Of a DNA stretch of 64,000 nucleotides, positions 29,501 to 38,525 are shown in pieces. Under the pieces are notes generated by a model that saw only the letters and a program-made list of their open reading frames with translations, searched no databases and had not been told where the DNA came from. Origin of the DNA: Bermanella marisrubri. Its GTDB lineage: Bacteria; Pseudomonadota; Gammaproteobacteria; Pseudomonadales; Oceanobacteraceae. The stretch lies in contig NZ_CP051183.1 of NCBI RefSeq assembly GCF_012295615.1, positions 811,001 through 875,000 on the forward strand. Reading direction: 5' to 3'. How positions within the stretch are numbered: position 1 is the first letter of the stretch; every line of letters begins with the position of its first letter. A program made the translations under genes and the position numbers.

Positions 29501-30387
29501 CCCTGCGGTTGTCCGTAGATGAAATTTTTGTGGGGCCCACTAATTACGGAAGTTGGTCTCTCGATTTAGATAGTGATGGGCAGCAAATTTTTATTAATAA
29601 TATTGATGGCTTTATTAAAAAGTTATCAGTGAAAGGGTCTGCTCAGTGGCAAAAAGCAAGGGCAAATCAACCGCCATTGACCTCTGTTGACTTAAGGCTG
29701 GCCTCCAATGATGTTGCTGGTATACAAGCCGCTTGGCGTACTAAACCGGTTATGGATGCAGATTCTGCTGATGCGCAATTAATCGTTAACTGGCAGGGCT
29801 CTCCCCTACAATTTAATAATGAAACATTAAATGGCTCTACCACTATACGCCTTCGAGACGGACTATTTATGGAAACAGGCGATACGGGGGCATTGAATGC
29901 ATTTGGAATTTTAAATTTTGCTGCTATCGGACGTCGTTTGCGTTTGGATTTTTCTGATCTATACCAATCAGGTATACATTTTGATTCGGTGGATGTGAAA
30001 GCGAATATTGATAACGGTTTGATTCGAATTGTGGATACTTTGGATATTAATGGCCCGGCTGCAGATTTCTCTGCAAGTGGTACCGTTAACCTTAATACCA
30101 AGGAATTGAATCAGCAATTATCGGTGACGTTCCCAGTTACAAGTAGCCTGCCTTTCGTTGCCATTTTAGCGGGATTTGCTCCACCTGTAGCAGCGTCGTT
30201 ATTTTTCGGCGAAAAAATCGTAGGTGACGAAATTGAAAAATTTACCAGTGCCACCTATGACGTAAAAGGTACATGGGACAAACCAAAGTTATCTTTACGT
30301 AAGCGCTTTGATAACGAAATAGAAGGCAAACAAGATAAAGGCTTTTGGTTCCGCATGAAACGTTTCTTCGGATTAGGTGATGAGTGA
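26554..30387 (+). CDS. yhdP: YhdP family AsmA-like envelope protein
   Basis: A 1277-residue protein with one N-terminal membrane helix (about residues 14-34) and a very long beta-rich periplasmic region ending in an AsmA-type C-terminal domain (LFMETGDTGALNAFGILNFAAIGRRLRLDF ... SASGTVNLNTKELNQQL). YhdP belongs to the bridge-like proteins that, with TamB and YdbH, carry phospholipids from inner to outer membrane in E. coli. The last residues (RKRFDNEIEG..GFWFRMKRFFGL) are basic and aromatic. It starts 3 bases after rng, and its stop overlaps the next gene. Confidence 0.93.
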   Translation: MKRTVLKQSLNSLNLFLVAAFLLMALYSAIGQQVFPYIGQYRQNLEQFLSEQLNSQVDIRSLSGDMNVLVPSIQMEGITIAGKSARQANLSIASIDAVLNPRLSLINLKPVFDRVRLSGLYLSLGDGEPTDSQNNPVGLKSLIQNLLLQQYLELNNVTVDFGDGRTVELDHVVMTGDGFHRLMTGSVVYGEEKSIRASLQLYSEGDPWDLSQFYARGNLDVANADVAYWLKNLFDLSTFESFSPSMNLGFEFKEGLLNYAKFNVSSPRVEMQDYANLKAVNTQFWVKQLSLNSWSIWFDKAKFNLKQEPWQFENFGLNLSRKGQDNRWQYYIQDIELSYLENLLYDLELMPETLDETLDSLRPQGNLRDANLIVNQSPSKETQYNFVARLNDIQLNPYKGAPGIKHVSGVVAANKDGGRVQFESDGAQFNFANIYEQALASTTSKGQVDWRIDQKSIRVTSQDLNIQLADLGRVSGGFDLLLNKASPANDQLLLNLALSNVPVAAHKRLVPKIAGENLTNWLDGALLGGTIQNGQLLLLSELQESDSQLQLELLLNAREGRLRYMDEWPSVQDIHGSVWVQNSKVLGRFEQGQSLGGELSNVSLSYDAEENWLAISSGVKGDSEELLAYFQDTPLKKVVNEQLQDWSITGQHETQLGLFIPLDEGEPIVDVATQIKQSDLSLQGLIFEQTAGSIYYSSSQGLSSNSIDTRLWQEDVRLNIVSDVSESGFSPEIRFDGTANMKGLKQWLSLSLLTPIEGRTNVSGSFYINRLQDGFTGIELSSQLKGLKVDAPKPYGKVENDEKPLKLSYRLNDRQEFRLSYADKLSLAMLLKDQSIFSGQVYLGATEAYIPTSQGLLVEGHLSHIPLDQWQQTWRSIDSASSNDTQVQANASFIKEIKVSTDRLSYKDDHVKDVQASIRPQAKGWRLDVTSPIITGRIDYESDQPLNLDLDYIHWPATVNSEKIDLEPQEDLFTNIDPKQVPALRLSVDEIFVGPTNYGSWSLDLDSDGQQIFINNIDGFIKKLSVKGSAQWQKARANQPPLTSVDLRLASNDVAGIQAAWRTKPVMDADSADAQLIVNWQGSPLQFNNETLNGSTTIRLRDGLFMETGDTGALNAFGILNFAAIGRRLRLDFSDLYQSGIHFDSVDVKANIDNGLIRIVDTLDINGPAADFSASGTVNLNTKELNQQLSVTFPVTSSLPFVAILAGFAPPVAASLFFGEKIVGDEIEKFTSATYDVKGTWDKPKLSLRKRFDNEIEGKQDKGFWFRMKRFFGLGDE

Positions 30388-31211
30388 TGACGCAAACTGT
30401 GATTACCGTCGGCTTGGTACAGATGACCAGTGGCAAAGCAGTCCAACCTAATTTACGAGCAGCAGAGGCTGCGATAAAGCGCTGTGTAGAACAAGGCGCC
30501 ACTACCGTTTTACTTCCTGAAATGTTTGTTTGCTTGGGAGTAAAGAATCAAGTGGAGATCGCACAAACTCAATGTCAGAAAGGGGGGCCTGTCCGCTCTC
30601 AATTATCTGCTCTTGCAAAGGATTTTAAGGTAAATATTATCGCAGGTTCTATGCCGTTGATGTCCAGCGTTGAAGATAAGGTGTTGGCTGCCTGTTTAGT
30701 TTTTGCTGCAGATGGAAGCGAGGTTTGCCAGTACGATAAAGTCCATTTGTTTGATGTAGACGTAAGCGATAATAAGGGTCGTTATCGTGAATCTGATACT
30801 TTCATAGCTGGGACTCAAAGTAAGACGGTTAGCCTTGACGGTACTCTGTATGGTTTAAGTGTTTGCTATGATTTGCGTTTTCCCGAATTGTATCAACAGT
30901 ATCAAAAGCAGTCATGTCAGGTCGTGACCGTACCCTCTGCGTTTACCTATACCACAGGTCAAAAGCATTGGTTGACCTTATTAAAGGCAAGAGCTATTGA
31001 AACTCAAAGTTTTGTTATGGCCGCGAATCAGGTGGGCACCCACGAGGATGGACGCATCACCTGGGGGCAATCTATTGTCATCAATCCAGACGGAGAAATA
31101 GTGGGCGAGTTAGACAGCGAAAAAGCAGGTGAGTTGGTTGTTGAACTTGATCTTGAACTCTGTCAAAAGATTCGTCAGTCTATGCCATTGTTGAAGCATA
31201 AACGATTATGA
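30387..31211 (+). CDS. Nitrilase-family amidohydrolase (Nit1/deaminated glutathione amidase-like)
   Basis: A 274-residue carbon-nitrogen hydrolase with the Glu-Lys-Cys triad: Glu45 in LLPEMFV, Lys118 in QYDKVHLFDV and Cys160 in SVCYDLRFPELY. The Nit1/YbeM group hydrolyses deaminated glutathione, a metabolite repair reaction. The ATG at 30387 overlaps the yhdP stop by one base (TGATG); a GTG one codon upstream is also open. It follows yhdP as in Pseudomonas, but tldD, the usual next gene, is missing. Confidence 0.92.
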   Translation: MTQTVITVGLVQMTSGKAVQPNLRAAEAAIKRCVEQGATTVLLPEMFVCLGVKNQVEIAQTQCQKGGPVRSQLSALAKDFKVNIIAGSMPLMSSVEDKVLAACLVFAADGSEVCQYDKVHLFDVDVSDNKGRYRESDTFIAGTQSKTVSLDGTLYGLSVCYDLRFPELYQQYQKQSCQVVTVPSAFTYTTGQKHWLTLLKARAIETQSFVMAANQVGTHEDGRITWGQSIVINPDGEIVGELDSEKAGELVVELDLELCQKIRQSMPLLKHKRL

Positions 31212-31263
31212 GTGAAAGGAGTGCCTCTATAATAACCAAGACGGTTTGAGGCACGGACACTTA

Positions 31264-31803
31264 CTACGAAGGATAGTAAGTTTTAATATGTAAAAACAGC
31301 TTGCGAGCTGATGCCTTGGCCTTTTTCTCAGACGCTTTTTCTGAGCCTTCTTGTATCAGTTTTTGTTCTTTCACGGCATTGCGTATCAACTGACGTAGTT
31401 GCTGCATATCATCTACTTCAAATTCTTCGCAAAAGGCATTTAATGCACTTTGGCCGTCATTGATTAAACGATCGCGCCATTTTTCTTGCTGATGTAAAAC
31501 GCGATTGAAGGCTTCACTACTAGGATCCAGTAATTCTAATGCGTTTTGAATGGCCTCTACATCTTCCGAACGCATAACTTTTCCTACGTACTGTAAGTGG
31601 CGTCGCTTCGCTTCGTTCTTTTTGATGCGTCCCCATTCTGCAATAGCTTCGATCATGGTTGGACTCAAAGGTAGTTTGCTTTGCTGTTGCTTTGGCATTT
31701 CACAAATTTGCTTTCCCAAATCTTGCAACGCATGCATCTCACGCTTTACTTGGGATTTACTGGGTCCTAGATATTCTTCTTCGTTTTCGTAATCTTCAGT
31801 CAT
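31264..31803 (-). CDS. darP: Ribosome-associated protein DarP (YjgA)
   Basis: A 179-residue highly charged helical protein of the YjgA/DarP family, a 50S assembly factor in E. coli. The conserved N-terminal GPSKSQVKREMHALQDLGKQ and the central block RRHLQYVGKVMRSEDVEAI are clearly present. It is convergent with the amidohydrolase gene. Upstream, 14 bases before its start codon, is a 263-bp MITE-like insertion that separates it from mgtE. Confidence 0.95.
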   Translation of the reverse strand: MTEDYENEEEYLGPSKSQVKREMHALQDLGKQICEMPKQQQSKLPLSPTMIEAIAEWGRIKKNEAKRRHLQYVGKVMRSEDVEAIQNALELLDPSSEAFNRVLHQQEKWRDRLINDGQSALNAFCEEFEVDDMQQLRQLIRNAVKEQKLIQEGSEKASEKKAKASARKLFLHIKTYYPS

Positions 31804-31817
31804 AATTCAATACTCTA

Positions 31818-32080
31818 GGGCACCTCTAATAAGTCAATTTGACTCTGCAAGACGCCTGTAGTGGTTTCATTCAAGGAAGGCTTCGCCGCGTAATGACGAG
31901 TCCTTTCCCAGAAGCCTGACACCGAAGGAAAGTGCTACAGGCCTTGCCCTTTGGGGCCTTTTTCGTGTTCCAATCTCTGTGTTGTGGCATTTCGATTTAA
32001 CCCGTTAGACCTTCAATACCACGCCTTGATATTGAAACACGATCAAGGCCAGAGCTTAAAGTGACTTGTTAGAGGTGCCC
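31818..32080. mobile_element. MITE-like element with 22-23 bp terminal inverted repeats
   Basis: The ends are GGGCACCTCTAATAAGTCA (from 31818) and its near-perfect inverse TGACTTGTTAGAGGTGCCC (to 32080); the similarity runs a few bases further inward. TA dinucleotides flank both ends (31816-31817 and 32081-32082), consistent with a 2-bp target duplication. No transposase is encoded. Inside are inverted repeats GCCTGTAG/CTACAGGC (31854-31861, 31935-31942) and GCCTTGAT/ATCAAGGC (32023-32030, 32042-32049), and a terminator-like AGGCC..GGCCT hairpin plus T-run on the plus strand (31939-31963). TA targets are used by IS630/Tc1 and some IS5-group elements; I cannot assign the parent family. Confidence 0.85.
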
Positions 32081-33435
32081 TATAAATAAAATACAGTTGC
32101 TAAGCCTAAAAATGCCATAAAGCCAACCACATCGGTTACTGTGGTTAATATCACGCTACCAGCCAAGGCAGGGTCAATACCTAGTTTTTTGAGCAATAAC
32201 GGGAGTAAGGCACCTGCTAACACCGCGATAATTAAGTTAATGACGATTGCAATGGCAATGATGAGCGAGATTTGTATATCCTGAAACCATATATAAGTCG
32301 CTAGAGCGATAATAACGGACCATAATAAACCGTTACTTAAGCCGACAATGAATTCGCGATTTACTAACCAGCCCATGTTACCGGAGTCTAGGTGACCAAT
32401 TGCCTGGCCGCGAATGACGAGCGTCAATGTCTGACTGCCTGCAATACCACCCATACTAGCAACAATGGGCATGAGCACGGCTAATGCGACGACTTTATCC
32501 AATGTATCTTGGAACATACCAATCACGCCGCTGGCAACAAATGCAGTAATTAAATTAATGCCCAACCAAACGGCCCTGCGTCGGCTGGTTTTTAATGCCG
32601 GGGCAAACGTATCTTCATCTTCATCTAAACCGGCCATGCTTAAGAGGCTGTGGTCGGCTTCTTCACGTATTACATCAACCACGTCATCGATGGTGATTCG
32701 GCCCAAAAGTTTATGCGTGTGACTTTCAACCACTGGAGCAGAAATTAAATCGTGACGCTCAAACAGTTGTGCCACTTGTGTATCGGTAGTTTCAGGATCG
32801 ATACTGACCACATCTGTACTCATCACCTCGCGCACGGTGGTATCGCCATCACTAACAAGAATCTTATTGATGGGAAGACTACCTATGAATTCATCACGGC
32901 GATTAACTACCAACAAGCTATCAGTCATATCAGGCAGACTGCGGTGGCGGCGTAGATAACGTAAGACTACTTCGATAGTAATGTCAGGACGCACCGTAAT
33001 GGTGTCCGTATTCATCAAACCACCGGCAGTATCTTCTGGATAAGATAAGACCGCTTCTATTCGGTCGCGGTCTTGCTCATCCATGGTGGTGAGTACTTCC
33101 TGAGTCACTTTATCAGGAAGATTTTGTAGAACGTCAGCAACGTCATCCGTATCTAGATCAGAAATAGCATTGGCCATTTCTTGTACGGACATCTGGTTTA
33201 ACAACCAGCTTTGTATTTCGTCACCTAGGTGTTGAAGTACGTCACCTTCGTTCTCTTCGTCGATCAATCCCCACAGCAGTTTACGCTCTTTTGGGGGGGA
33301 GGATTCAAGAAGGTGAGCAACATCGGCGGCTTGCAAATCACTGTTGAGGATACGGCGAACTTGAGCCAAAGCACCGCTTTCAAGTGCAGACTCAAGATGT
33401 TGTAATTTGCTGTTCTGATATTCGCCTCTGGCCAT
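32080..33435 (-). CDS. mgtE: Magnesium transporter MgtE
   Basis: A 451-residue Mg2+ channel. It has an N-terminal superhelical domain (about residues 10-130), a pair of CBS domains that sense Mg2+ (about 135-255, including LLGRITIDDVVDVIREE) and a five-helix membrane domain (about 285-451) with the pore-region ASMGGIAGSQTLTLVIRG. The protein is complete. The last base of its TAG stop is the first base of the MITE; the sequence on the far side of the element also supplies a G, so the stop would have been the same before insertion. Confidence 0.95.
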   Translation of the reverse strand: MARGEYQNSKLQHLESALESGALAQVRRILNSDLQAADVAHLLESSPPKERKLLWGLIDEENEGDVLQHLGDEIQSWLLNQMSVQEMANAISDLDTDDVADVLQNLPDKVTQEVLTTMDEQDRDRIEAVLSYPEDTAGGLMNTDTITVRPDITIEVVLRYLRRHRSLPDMTDSLLVVNRRDEFIGSLPINKILVSDGDTTVREVMSTDVVSIDPETTDTQVAQLFERHDLISAPVVESHTHKLLGRITIDDVVDVIREEADHSLLSMAGLDEDEDTFAPALKTSRRRAVWLGINLITAFVASGVIGMFQDTLDKVVALAVLMPIVASMGGIAGSQTLTLVIRGQAIGHLDSGNMGWLVNREFIVGLSNGLLWSVIIALATYIWFQDIQISLIIAIAIVINLIIAVLAGALLPLLLKKLGIDPALAGSVILTTVTDVVGFMAFLGLATVFYL

Positions 33436-33522
33436 AGAACTCTATCCTTTCGAGAGGCGGGAATTGTACCGTTAATGTGACAATCTAGCTATGGCTAGTG
33501 TATGAAGCCCGACGTTACGAGA

Positions 33523-33804
33523 CTATTCATCCTCGTCAAAACGGTTGTTGATAAGATCCGTTATGGCCTGCATTGCGGCTTTTTCGTCGTCTCCAGAAAC
33601 ATGCAACGTAACTTCACTGCCTTTACTCGCGGCTAGCATCATGACTGACATGATGCTTTTTGCATCCACCTCTTTTCCATTATAGCTGATCTTAATCTTG
33701 CTCGTATAAGTGCTACTGGTGGAAACAAGTTTCGCCGCGGCTCGGGCGTGGAGACCGAGCTTGTTAATAATCGTAATGGATTGCTCTAGCATGGGCTGCT
33801 GCAC
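33523..33804 (-). CDS. npr: Phosphocarrier NPr (HPr-like, PTS-Ntr)
   Basis: A small HPr-family phosphocarrier of the nitrogen PTS, which passes phosphate from PtsP to PtsN. The phosphorylation site is the His in NKLGLHARAAAKLV, and ASKGSEVTLHVSG is the usual second motif. The frame opens with GTG (33804, 93 residues); ATG four codons later (33792, 89 residues) would give the more usual N-terminus MLEQSITIINK. Neither has a good ribosome-binding site. It lies with rapZ, ptsN, hpf and rpoN in the standard rpoN cluster. Confidence 0.94.
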   Translation of the reverse strand: MQQPMLEQSITIINKLGLHARAAAKLVSTSSTYTSKIKISYNGKEVDAKSIMSVMMLAASKGSEVTLHVSGDDEKAAMQAITDLINNRFDEDE

Positions 33805-33888
33805 GTTTTTCTTTTAATAATTAATAACCATAGCGCAGCCCCAAGCGGTCTGTCTAGCAATGGTGGAAATTGGTTTTAATGGGGCTAT

Positions 33889-34743
33889 TTATGGGTTTAA
33901 TTCACGATGACGTAATTGAACATTTTGATAGCGCTTTTCATAGGCTTGGTAAAGACGCTCTGTCATGTATACGCTGCGATGTTGGCCCCCAGTGCAGCCG
34001 ATACTGATGGTCATATATGTGCGGTTATTATTTTGAAACTCTGGTAACCATTTCTGTAGATAATCATCAATATCGCTATACATTTCATTCACAGAAGATT
34101 CATCGCTCAGAAAGTCAATGATGGCTTGATCTTGCCCAGTAAAGTGGCGTAACTGAGGGTCCCAGTAAGGATTGGGCAAGCAGCGTACATCAAACACCAA
34201 GTCACTGTCTTTTGGTATGCCATGCTTAAACCCAAAAGATTCAAATAGAATCGACATCTCGTTGCTATCTTTGTCCACCACGCGGTTTTTAATCATTGTG
34301 CGCAGTTGGTGCATGGATAAATGGGTGGTATCAATGGTGAGGTCTGCCATGTCGGCAATATGATGCAGTAGCTCTACCTCTTTATTTATTGCCTCAAATA
34401 AAGGTACATCGGCATCCGTTAGAGGGTGTTTGCGTCGTGTTGCGCTAAACCGAGTGAGCAGAGTGTCCACATGGGCATCTAGATAGATGATCTCCAAGAT
34501 GCAATCGTTTGGCAGCTGGCTAACGATGTCGGCAAAATTACCTAATTCAGAGCGTATGTTGCGAGCATCAATACTGACGGCCATGCCCACAAGACCGGTG
34601 CCCTGCTGATTCGCTTGTTGCATTAAGGTAGGCAATAGCATGACTGGTAGATTGTCAATGCAGTAGAAGCCGAGATCTTCTAGCACATTCAACGCAGTGC
34701 TCTTGCCAGAACCGCTGCGTCCACTAATGATGACCAATTTCAT
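33889..34743 (-). CDS. rapZ: RNase adapter protein RapZ
   Basis: A 284-residue nucleotide-binding protein. The Walker A motif GRSGSGKST (residues 8-16) and the C-terminal small-ligand domain motif SIGCTGGQHRSVY are present. In E. coli RapZ binds GlmZ/GlmY sRNAs and glucosamine-6-phosphate and guides RNase E; whether glmZ exists here is unknown. It sits between ptsN and npr, as is typical. Confidence 0.96.
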   Translation of the reverse strand: MKLVIISGRSGSGKSTALNVLEDLGFYCIDNLPVMLLPTLMQQANQQGTGLVGMAVSIDARNIRSELGNFADIVSQLPNDCILEIIYLDAHVDTLLTRFSATRRKHPLTDADVPLFEAINKEVELLHHIADMADLTIDTTHLSMHQLRTMIKNRVVDKDSNEMSILFESFGFKHGIPKDSDLVFDVRCLPNPYWDPQLRHFTGQDQAIIDFLSDESSVNEMYSDIDDYLQKWLPEFQNNNRTYMTISIGCTGGQHRSVYMTERLYQAYEKRYQNVQLRHRELNP

Positions 34744-34785
34744 GACAAACCTTAATCAGTATGTTTTGCGAACATTAAGAATCTA

Positions 34786-35238
34786 TCAGTGTACCGCAAT
34801 CTGGTAGAGTTCGCTGGTAGACCGTGCATCTCGCAACCGATTACGAAATGACGATTGGCTAAACTGCTCTGCTAGCATGCTTAGCGTTTTTAAATGCTGT
34901 TCATTGGCTTCTTCTGGCACCAATAAAACAAATACAATGTCTACAGGTTGGCGGTCAATGGAATCAAAATCGATAGGTGTTTCCAGCACGAACAAAGCGC
35001 CAATAGTTTCATGGCACTCTGCTAGACGTGAATGGGGAATGGCAATGCCTTCTCCAATGCCAGTACTGCCCAACTTCTCTCGTGCGATAAGACGCTCATA
35101 AATTTCACTAGGGTCTGCATCTTGGATGCTGTCCGCTAGGAATTGACTAATATGTTGCATCAATCGTTTTTTACTGGTGCAAGTGGCACCCCATTGGGTG
35201 CGCTCTGACGTTAGAATTTGAGCAATACTCGAAGACAT
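34786..35238 (-). CDS. ptsN: Nitrogen PTS EIIA component PtsN
   Basis: A 150-residue EIIA-Ntr protein with the phosphorylated His69 in GEGIAIPHSRL. It is the terminal phosphate acceptor of the PTS-Ntr and a regulator of potassium, nitrogen and envelope functions. Its start is 10 bases after the hpf stop. Confidence 0.96.
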   Translation of the reverse strand: MSSSIAQILTSERTQWGATCTSKKRLMQHISQFLADSIQDADPSEIYERLIAREKLGSTGIGEGIAIPHSRLAECHETIGALFVLETPIDFDSIDRQPVDIVFVLLVPEEANEQHLKTLSMLAEQFSQSSFRNRLRDARSTSELYQIAVH

Positions 35239-35248
35239 ATGGATTAAA

Positions 35249-35554
35249 TTAGTGGCTATTTCCGTGACGGTGATTAACCATCTTCTCTTTATGTTTTATT
35301 AATTGACGGTCTAGTTTATCGGTTAGGCCATCAATGGCGGCATACATGTTTTCATTATCGGCATTGGCGTGTAATTCGGCGCCAGCCGCATGGACGGTCG
35401 CTTCGGCTTTTTGTACGAGCTTCTCAACGGTCAATGTTACTTGAACATTGGTGATATTATCAAAGTGTCTTTCCAGCTTCTCGACTTTTGAATGAACATA
35501 GTCGCGAAGGGCGTCAGTCACTTCTACATGGTGTCCGCTGATATTGATTTGCAT
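35249..35554 (-). CDS. hpf: Ribosome hibernation promoting factor (short HPF)
   Basis: A 101-residue short-type HPF that binds the 30S decoding region and promotes 100S ribosome formation in stationary phase. MQINISGHHVEVTDALRDYV is the typical beginning. The start at 35554 has a TAGGAG ribosome-binding site; eight extra codons upstream were rejected. It follows rpoN, as in most gammaproteobacteria. Confidence 0.96.
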   Translation of the reverse strand: MQINISGHHVEVTDALRDYVHSKVEKLERHFDNITNVQVTLTVEKLVQKAEATVHAAGAELHANADNENMYAAIDGLTDKLDRQLIKHKEKMVNHRHGNSH

Positions 35555-35662
35555 ATATGTAGCTCCTACTGTCGGCACCCAAAGGGTGCGTTAATGTGCT
35601 GGTAACCTAATCTTAGTATAGGCTACCGGCTAAAACCGGAGACGATTCAAGTCAATTTTTCG

Positions 35663-37165
35663 TTATACCAACCTCTTGCGTTCATTAGAGGGGGGTATAT
35701 GCATGGCTTCTCTATATTTGGCCACAGTACGTCTTGCGACTTTGATGCCTTCTTCTTCGAGAACCGCAGCGATTTTACTATCGCTTAATGGCTTTTTAGC
35801 GGCTTCGCTGGCGATAAGTTTTTTAATCATTGCGCGGATAGCGGTAGATGAGCATTCGCCACCACTAGTAGTGCTCACATGGCTTGAGAAGAAGTACTTT
35901 AACTCATAGATACCTCGTGGTGTGTGCATATATTTTTGTGTGGTGACACGAGATATTGTGGATTCATGCATTTCAACCGCTTCTGCAATATCGTGCAATA
36001 CAAGAGGTTTCATAGCTTCATCCCCTTCTTCTAAGAAGGCCTGTTGATATTCTACGATTTTGCTAGCAACTTTGAGTAGCGTCTCATTGCGGCTTTGAAG
36101 ACTCTTTAAGAACCAACGAGCCTCCTGCAAGTGATCTTTGATAAAGTTGTTGTCGCTACTATTATCGGCGCGCTTGACCATGGATGCATAGTGGTCATTG
36201 ATACGCAGTTTTGGCGCAATTTCGGGATTTAACTCCACGCGCCAATGGCCTTTTACCTGTCGAACAATGACGTCCGGGATGACATATTCACTGGTTTGCG
36301 GGGCAATTTGTGAGCCTGGTCGAGGGTTGAGTTCTTGAATACCTCGAATCACAATTTTGAGTTCGTCTTCTTTGACTTTGAGTTTACGCATCAATGCGCT
36401 GTAATCTTTACTGCCCAACAGGTCGATGTGATTATCGATAAGTTTCTGTGCAAGATCTAACCATGGGGTGTCTTTTGGTAATTGCTTCAGTTGCAAAGAG
36501 AGGCATTCTTGTAAATCTCGTGCGCAAACACCACTGGGCTCAAATTGTTGCAATAGGTGCAGAACTGCTTCAAGTTCATCCAGTTCGATCTCAAGTTCCG
36601 GATCAAAACTGGCGAGGATGTCTTCTAGGCTTACTTTTAAGTAACCGTCATCGTCAACCCCTTCAATAATGTTAACGGCTATCATGTGATCGTTGTCGGA
36701 CATCGGGGTTAGGTTTAATTGCCACAGTAAGTGGTCTTGTAAATCATCTGTGCTGCCGTTGCGGCTGTCAAAATCGAAGTCATCGCCACCGCTGTAGGAT
36801 TCGCTGCTGCTGGCTGGCGATGCTGAAGCTTGCCATGTGTCATCCCAATCGCTATCTGTGGGCAAGTCGTCGGGAATATTTTCGTTCCAGTCACTATCGG
36901 CAGTTGCATCGTCGCCAACGTTTTCCTGTGTTTGGTTTTCGCTGGCTTCGGTGTCTTTATTCTCTGATTGCGATTGTGTTGATTGGTCTTGGGGTGTTTC
37001 GCCTTCGTATTCCTCCTCAACGTCCAGTAATGGATTGGAATCCAACGCGTTTTGGATTTCCTGCTGGAGGTCGATGGTTGAAAGCTGAAGTAGTCTAATG
37101 GCCTGTTGCAGCTGGGGGGTCATCGTAAGATGTTGACCCATTTTTAATTGCAAGGACGCTTTCAT
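35663..37165 (-). CDS. rpoN: RNA polymerase sigma-54 factor
   Basis: A 500-residue sigma-54. Region I is Gln/Leu-rich (residues 1-50, [17 protein letters not shown]), region II is a long acidic stretch (about 55-130), then come the core-binding domain and the C-terminal DNA-binding part. The RpoN box [10 protein letters not shown] lies near residues 476-485, close to the end. It directs transcription of activator-dependent genes. It is downstream of lptB, in the conserved lpt-rpoN order. Confidence 0.98.
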   Translation of the reverse strand: MKASLQLKMGQHLTMTPQLQQAIRLLQLSTIDLQQEIQNALDSNPLLDVEEEYEGETPQDQSTQSQSENKDTEASENQTQENVGDDATADSDWNENIPDDLPTDSDWDDTWQASASPASSSESYSGGDDFDFDSRNGSTDDLQDHLLWQLNLTPMSDNDHMIAVNIIEGVDDDGYLKVSLEDILASFDPELEIELDELEAVLHLLQQFEPSGVCARDLQECLSLQLKQLPKDTPWLDLAQKLIDNHIDLLGSKDYSALMRKLKVKEDELKIVIRGIQELNPRPGSQIAPQTSEYVIPDVIVRQVKGHWRVELNPEIAPKLRINDHYASMVKRADNSSDNNFIKDHLQEARWFLKSLQSRNETLLKVASKIVEYQQAFLEEGDEAMKPLVLHDIAEAVEMHESTISRVTTQKYMHTPRGIYELKYFFSSHVSTTSGGECSSTAIRAMIKKLIASEAAKKPLSDSKIAAVLEEEGIKVARRTVAKYREAMHIPPSNERKRLV

Positions 37166-37276
37166 AAATACTGCTTATTATTCCGTGGCAAAAACCAATT
37201 CATCTACTATTGAATATACATGAAGTTTGAACCAAGTCTAGACTTATTAGGACGAGGTTTAAACTCCGTAAAATAC

Positions 37277-38002
37277 TCAGAGCTTAAAATCATCGCCCAA
37301 ATAAATGTCTTTTACTTGCTGGTTTGCGAGTACTTGCTCAGCATTACCTTCGGCGATGATATGCCCATTACCTACGATATAAGCTTTTTCACAGATATCA
37401 AGAGTTTCTCTGACATTGTGGTCAGTGATCAGTACCCCTAACCCTCGCTCTTTTAACTGTTTTACGATGCTCTTTATATCGCCGACACTGATGGGATCTA
37501 CCCCGGCGAAAGGCTCATCTAACAATATAAAAGAGGGTTCCGCAGCTAGGGCGCGCGCGATCTCTACACGACGTCGCTCACCGCCGGATAGAGCCATACC
37601 TAAGCTATCACGGATATGCTGAATATGAAATTCATCCAAAAGGCTTTCTAGTTTTTCTTGGCGCTGCTTATTATTTAAATCTTTGCGGGTTTCTAGAATT
37701 GCTAAAATATTATTGGCAACGGTTAGCTTGCGAAAGATAGAGGCTTCTTGCGGCAGATATCCGATTCCGCGTTGTGCGCGCCCATGCATAGGTAGATCAG
37801 TAATATCTTGGTCATCGATGACAATGCGTCCTTTGTCAGCGTTAACCAGATTTACAATCATATAAAAACAGGTCGTTTTACCGGCGCCATTTGGGCCCAG
37901 TAATCCAACAATTTGTCCACTTTCAATGGACATGGATACATCTTCCACCACTTGGCGTGGGCCGTAACTTTTGGCTAGATTTTGTGCTTTTAAAATCGCC
38001 AT
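37277..38002 (-). CDS. lptB: LPS export ABC transporter ATPase LptB
   Basis: The 241-residue ATPase of the LptB2FGC machine that extracts lipopolysaccharide from the inner membrane. Walker [10 protein letters not shown] (about residues 36-44), signature [15 protein letters not shown] (about 139-153), Walker [14 protein letters not shown] (about 158-170) and the switch His in [10 protein letters not shown] are all present. The start is 1 base from the lptA stop. Confidence 0.97.
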   Translation of the reverse strand: MAILKAQNLAKSYGPRQVVEDVSMSIESGQIVGLLGPNGAGKTTCFYMIVNLVNADKGRIVIDDQDITDLPMHGRAQRGIGYLPQEASIFRKLTVANNILAILETRKDLNNKQRQEKLESLLDEFHIQHIRDSLGMALSGGERRRVEIARALAAEPSFILLDEPFAGVDPISVGDIKSIVKQLKERGLGVLITDHNVRETLDICEKAYIVGNGHIIAEGNAEQVLANQQVKDIYLGDDFKL

Positions 38003-38003
38003 T

Positions 38004-38525
38004 TTATTCCTTAGTACTTTCGCTGGAATTCTTTTGTTGTTCTGGCTGAATCACCATGCGAATACGCTGATCTTCTTGTGGGCTTTCCGCCTTAACTTTT
38101 TGCTGATCAATCAGATAAACAATACGTTCACCACTGAATTCATTACCTTGTTTTTGTAAGCCAGCATTTTTTAACAACGTTAATTGTTTGCTTTTTGTTA
38201 GATAAATAATGGTCTCACCATAGGCTTTGGTTTTTTCTTGATCTTGATTTAACACTTGCTCATAGCGCGCGGGTTTGCCTTCCGCTACTACTTGCTTTAG
38301 ACCCGTTTCATCACGAATGATGGTGACCTTATCGGCTTCAATTTTCAACGAACCCTGGTTTAAGCGCACATTGCCAGTGTAGATTAATTCCCCTTTTGGT
38401 TTGTCGAGAAAGGCCTTGTCGCTGGCGATACGGATTTCTTGTTGAGTGTCTTCGGGTAAGGCTTGAACAGCGGCCACCCAAAAACTTAAAACTAAAATCA
38501 AGGTATTACTGATGGGATGGATCAT
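38004..38525 (-). CDS. lptA: LPS periplasmic bridge protein LptA
   Basis: A 173-residue exported protein with a signal peptide (about residues 1-22, cleaved after VQA) and an OstA/LptA jellyroll ([26 protein letters not shown]). LptA monomers stack to form the periplasmic bridge for LPS. The C-terminus is a charged tail rich in Glu, Lys and Gln. The ATG lies inside the end of lptC (20-base overlap). Confidence 0.95.
   Translation of the reverse strand: MIHPISNTLILVLSFWVAAVQALPEDTQQEIRIASDKAFLDKPKGELIYTGNVRLNQGSLKIEADKVTIIRDETGLKQVVAEGKPARYEQVLNQDQEKTKAYGETIIYLTKSKQLTLLKNAGLQKQGNEFSGERIVYLIDQQKVKAESPQEDQRIRMVIQPEQQKNSSESTKE

Noticed and set aside
29667-30101. 144-residue minus-strand frame in yhdP
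   Set aside because: Antisense shadow of a clearly coding frame, with no independent support.
31221-31254. GTGCCTC/GAGGCAC inverted repeat after the amidohydrolase gene as a MITE remnant or terminator
   Set aside because: Only 7 bp with a 20-nt loop, no T-run, and resemblance to the MITE ends is too weak.
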